The notes below the pieces were generated by a model. It did not search any database. It was not told the origin of the DNA and saw only the letters and a list, made by a program, of their open reading frames with translations. DNA of 16,816 nucleotides from NCBI RefSeq assembly GCF_003333325.1, contig NZ_QOLC01000116.1, positions 1 to 16,816 on the forward strand, read 5' to 3'. Below are positions 15,134 through 16,816 of this stretch, one piece after another. Each line of letters opens with the position of its first letter. The stretch's first letter is position 1. A program made the position numbers and the translations under genes. This DNA is from Candidatus Ulvibacter alkanivorans. Its GTDB lineage: Bacteria; Bacteroidota; Bacteroidia; Flavobacteriales; Flavobacteriaceae.

Positions 15134-16501
15134 TCAATTGTTTGTAATACTTGGCTTACTAGAAATTTTTTCTTGTATCCACTGAAAAAATATAAATAGG
15201 ATCGGAATTACAAAAACTCCTAAAATAGTTCCGATAAGCATCCCTCCTGCTGCACCGGTACCTATAGATTTATTTCCTTCCGCACCTACACCTGATGCCA
15301 ACACTAATGGCATCAATCCTAAAATAAAGGCGAAAGAAGTCATTAAAATAGGTCGTAAACGTGCTTTTGCTCCATGTATAGCAGCATCTACTATACTTTC
15401 GCCATTTCTTCGTCTTTGTACAGCAAATTCCACAATTAATATGGCGTTCTTAGCAAGCAGACCAATAAGCATGATTAAAGCAATTTGAAAGTAGATATTG
15501 TTCTCCAACCCTAACATTTTGGTTGAGAAAAACGCTCCAAATACACCTAATGGCAAAGAGAAAATAACAGCTAATGGTAATAAATAACTTTCATACTGTG
15601 CAGCCAATAAAAAATACACAAACACAATACAAAGTATAAATATAATAGTGGTTTGATTACTTGCATTTACCTCTTCACGTGACAATCCAGAATAAGCTAC
15701 ATCATAATTACTTGGTAATTTTGCAGCCTCAGCCTCAACAACTGCTAAAGCATCACCTGTACTAAACCCAGGATTTGCTGCACCAGAAATCTTTGTGGAA
15801 TTGTACAGGTTAAAACGGGTTACAGATTGTGGTCCATACACACGTTTTAAATTAACAAACTGTGTAATGGGTGTCATCTCCCCATTCCCTGCTTTTATAT
15901 ATAATTCATTTAAATCACTTTTATCTGCTCGATCTTCTGGCAATGCCTGCATATATACACGATATTGTTTGCCAAAACGTGCAAAATCTGCGGCATAAAT
16001 ACCTCCAATGTAACCTTGCATGGTAGAGAAGATACTACTAATAGGAACACCGGATTTTTTAGCCAATGGGACATTAATTTCCATTTCATACTGTGGATAT
16101 TTAGTATTAAATGAGGATTGTCCGTACTGAATTTCAGGATGTTGCATTAAACTGCCAATAAACTGTTGCGTTGCTTGGTCTAACTCGTTAAAATCACCAC
16201 CTGTACGGTCTAATAGATTCACTTCAAAACCGGCAGATATTCCAAAACCAGGGATACTTGGTGGTCCGAAGAAAATTATACTAGCTTCCGGAATTCCTGC
16301 GGCTATACCAAATAACTTCTTGGTAATGGCCTCGGTACTCGCGCTTTCATCACGTTCAGACCAATCTTCCAGTTTTAAAAATCCTAATCCATAATTGTTG
16401 CCTGCACCACTAATTAAACTTACACCGTTAATTAATGAAATGCCCTGCACGCCTTCTAATTTTTTTGCCTTGGCGTAAATTTCCAAGATTTGCTTCCTCA
16501 C
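15134..16501 (-). pseudogene. RND-family (HAE1/AcrB-like) efflux pump, C-terminal half only
   Basis: This 455-residue open frame matches the second half of AcrB-like pumps, which are normally near 1050 residues. It starts within the porter domain (ILEIYAKAKKLEGVQG, then NYGLGFLKLEDWSERD, equivalent to about AcrB 570-620) and runs through the DC region (YMQALPEDRADKSDL, SVTRFNLYNS) to transmembrane helices 8-12 (for example LLAAQYESYLLPLAV, IGLLAKNAILIVEFAVQRRR, RPILMTSFAFILGLMP, GTGAAGGMLIGTILG). The relay lysine of helix 10 is present, but helix 4 with the two proton-relay aspartates is gone. In frame upstream is a stop (TAA, complement of 16505-16507) one codon before a chance GTG at 16501, and the DNA beyond is not pump sequence. 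It is a 5'-truncated remnant that cannot transport by itself. Confidence 0.93.
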
Positions 16502-16520
16502 AACTTAAATTTCCTCACAA
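16494..16520. repeat. 10-bp direct repeat at the pump truncation point
   Basis: TTCCTCACAA occurs exactly at 16494-16503 and 16511-16520, separated by seven bases. The first copy lies on the first codons of the pump fragment and the second just outside it. It marks the place where homology to RND pumps stops. It may be a scar of the deletion or insertion event, or chance. Confidence 0.6.
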
Positions 16521-16816
16521 CGGATAACCATTTCCATTTTACATTGCTTGCAGTTACTATTTCGTTTTCAGGTTTTGTGTGGTTTATTGTTGGTGTTTCT
16601 TCCTTTCTATCACACTCTTTTTAATGACCTAACTTTCTATATTTTTATCTTTACAATCTTTTAAAACAATCGTACCTTTTGTTTTTTTTGTTTCTAAAAA
16701 ATTACTTGCTTTACGCATGTTTACGGCATTAATAGTTAATTTTTTTACCCAAAGCGGTTCTGATTATTACGGTATCTATATAATTCAGAAAATTTATTTA
16801 AAATGTTATCCTGCTT
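16502..16816. other. Non-coding end of the window, upstream of the truncated pump
   Basis: This is AT-rich sequence of 315 bases with long T-tracts on the + strand. It does not continue the RND gene in any - strand frame that I read, and there is no adaptor-protein coding sequence. The only notable open frame on the - strand is 29 codons (16718 down to 16629), without known similarity. An ATG at 16803 on the + strand could begin a gene that runs out of the window, but only four codons are visible. Confidence 0.5.

Noticed and set aside
15123..15137. TTG start extending the TolC-type protein
   Set aside because: It adds five residues before a typical lipoprotein signal peptide that starts with ATG at 15122.
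16629..16718. 29-codon frame on the - strand near the window end
   Set aside because: Too short, no similarity seen, in AT-rich non-coding DNA.

Overview
The window reads as a low-GC Bacteroidetes chromosome segment, most likely from a member of the Flavobacteriaceae. Supporting signs are AT-rich intergenic DNA, starts with little or no Shine-Dalgarno sequence, and the family character of several genes (a lipoprotein-type NodT/TolC factor, a tandem universal stress protein, an IS982-family transposase remnant). No rRNA, tRNA or CRISPR array was seen.

Left part (1-1703, + strand): the end of a dienelactone-hydrolase-family lipoprotein that enters the window at its lipid-attachment cysteine, a DoxX-like four-helix membrane protein, and a MarR-family regulator whose last helix appears to be lost where the next gene begins.

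Central part (1700-11430, + strand): a catechol meta-cleavage (extradiol) catabolic block. An AraC-family regulator is followed by a 223-base gap and then a tightly packed run of genes: alpha/beta hydrolase of the ring-fission-product type, catechol 2,3-dioxygenase, an outer-membrane protein of the phenol MetA-pathway type, a small cupin, two consecutive SDR-family proteins, a D-2-hydroxyacid dehydrogenase-family protein, 2-oxopent-4-dienoate hydratase, acylating acetaldehyde dehydrogenase and 4-hydroxy-2-oxovalerate aldolase. The recognisable enzymes give a full hydrolytic lower pathway: catechol (or a substituted catechol) is opened, the product is hydrolysed to 2-hydroxypenta-2,4-dienoate plus a small acid, and the dienoate is hydrated and cleaved to pyruvate and acetaldehyde, the latter becoming acetyl-CoA. 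No ring hydroxylase and no oxalocrotonate-branch enzymes are present. The cupin, the two SDRs (both without the usual Tyr-x-x-x-Lys catalytic motif) and the hydroxyacid dehydrogenase are not part of any meta pathway I know and are the most unusual content of the window.

Right part (11431-16816): a decayed, truncated IS982-family transposase gene (+ strand), then on the - strand the downstream end of an efflux operon. Read in its own direction this is a 5'-truncated RND pump (only the C-terminal half), an intact TolC-like lipoprotein, a two-domain universal stress protein and a TetR regulator. The adaptor (membrane fusion) gene and the N-terminal half of the pump are missing, and the pump fragment starts at a sharp junction with a 10-bp direct repeat. 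The broken MarR, broken IS and broken pump together suggest that the catabolic block sits in a rearranged, mosaic region.
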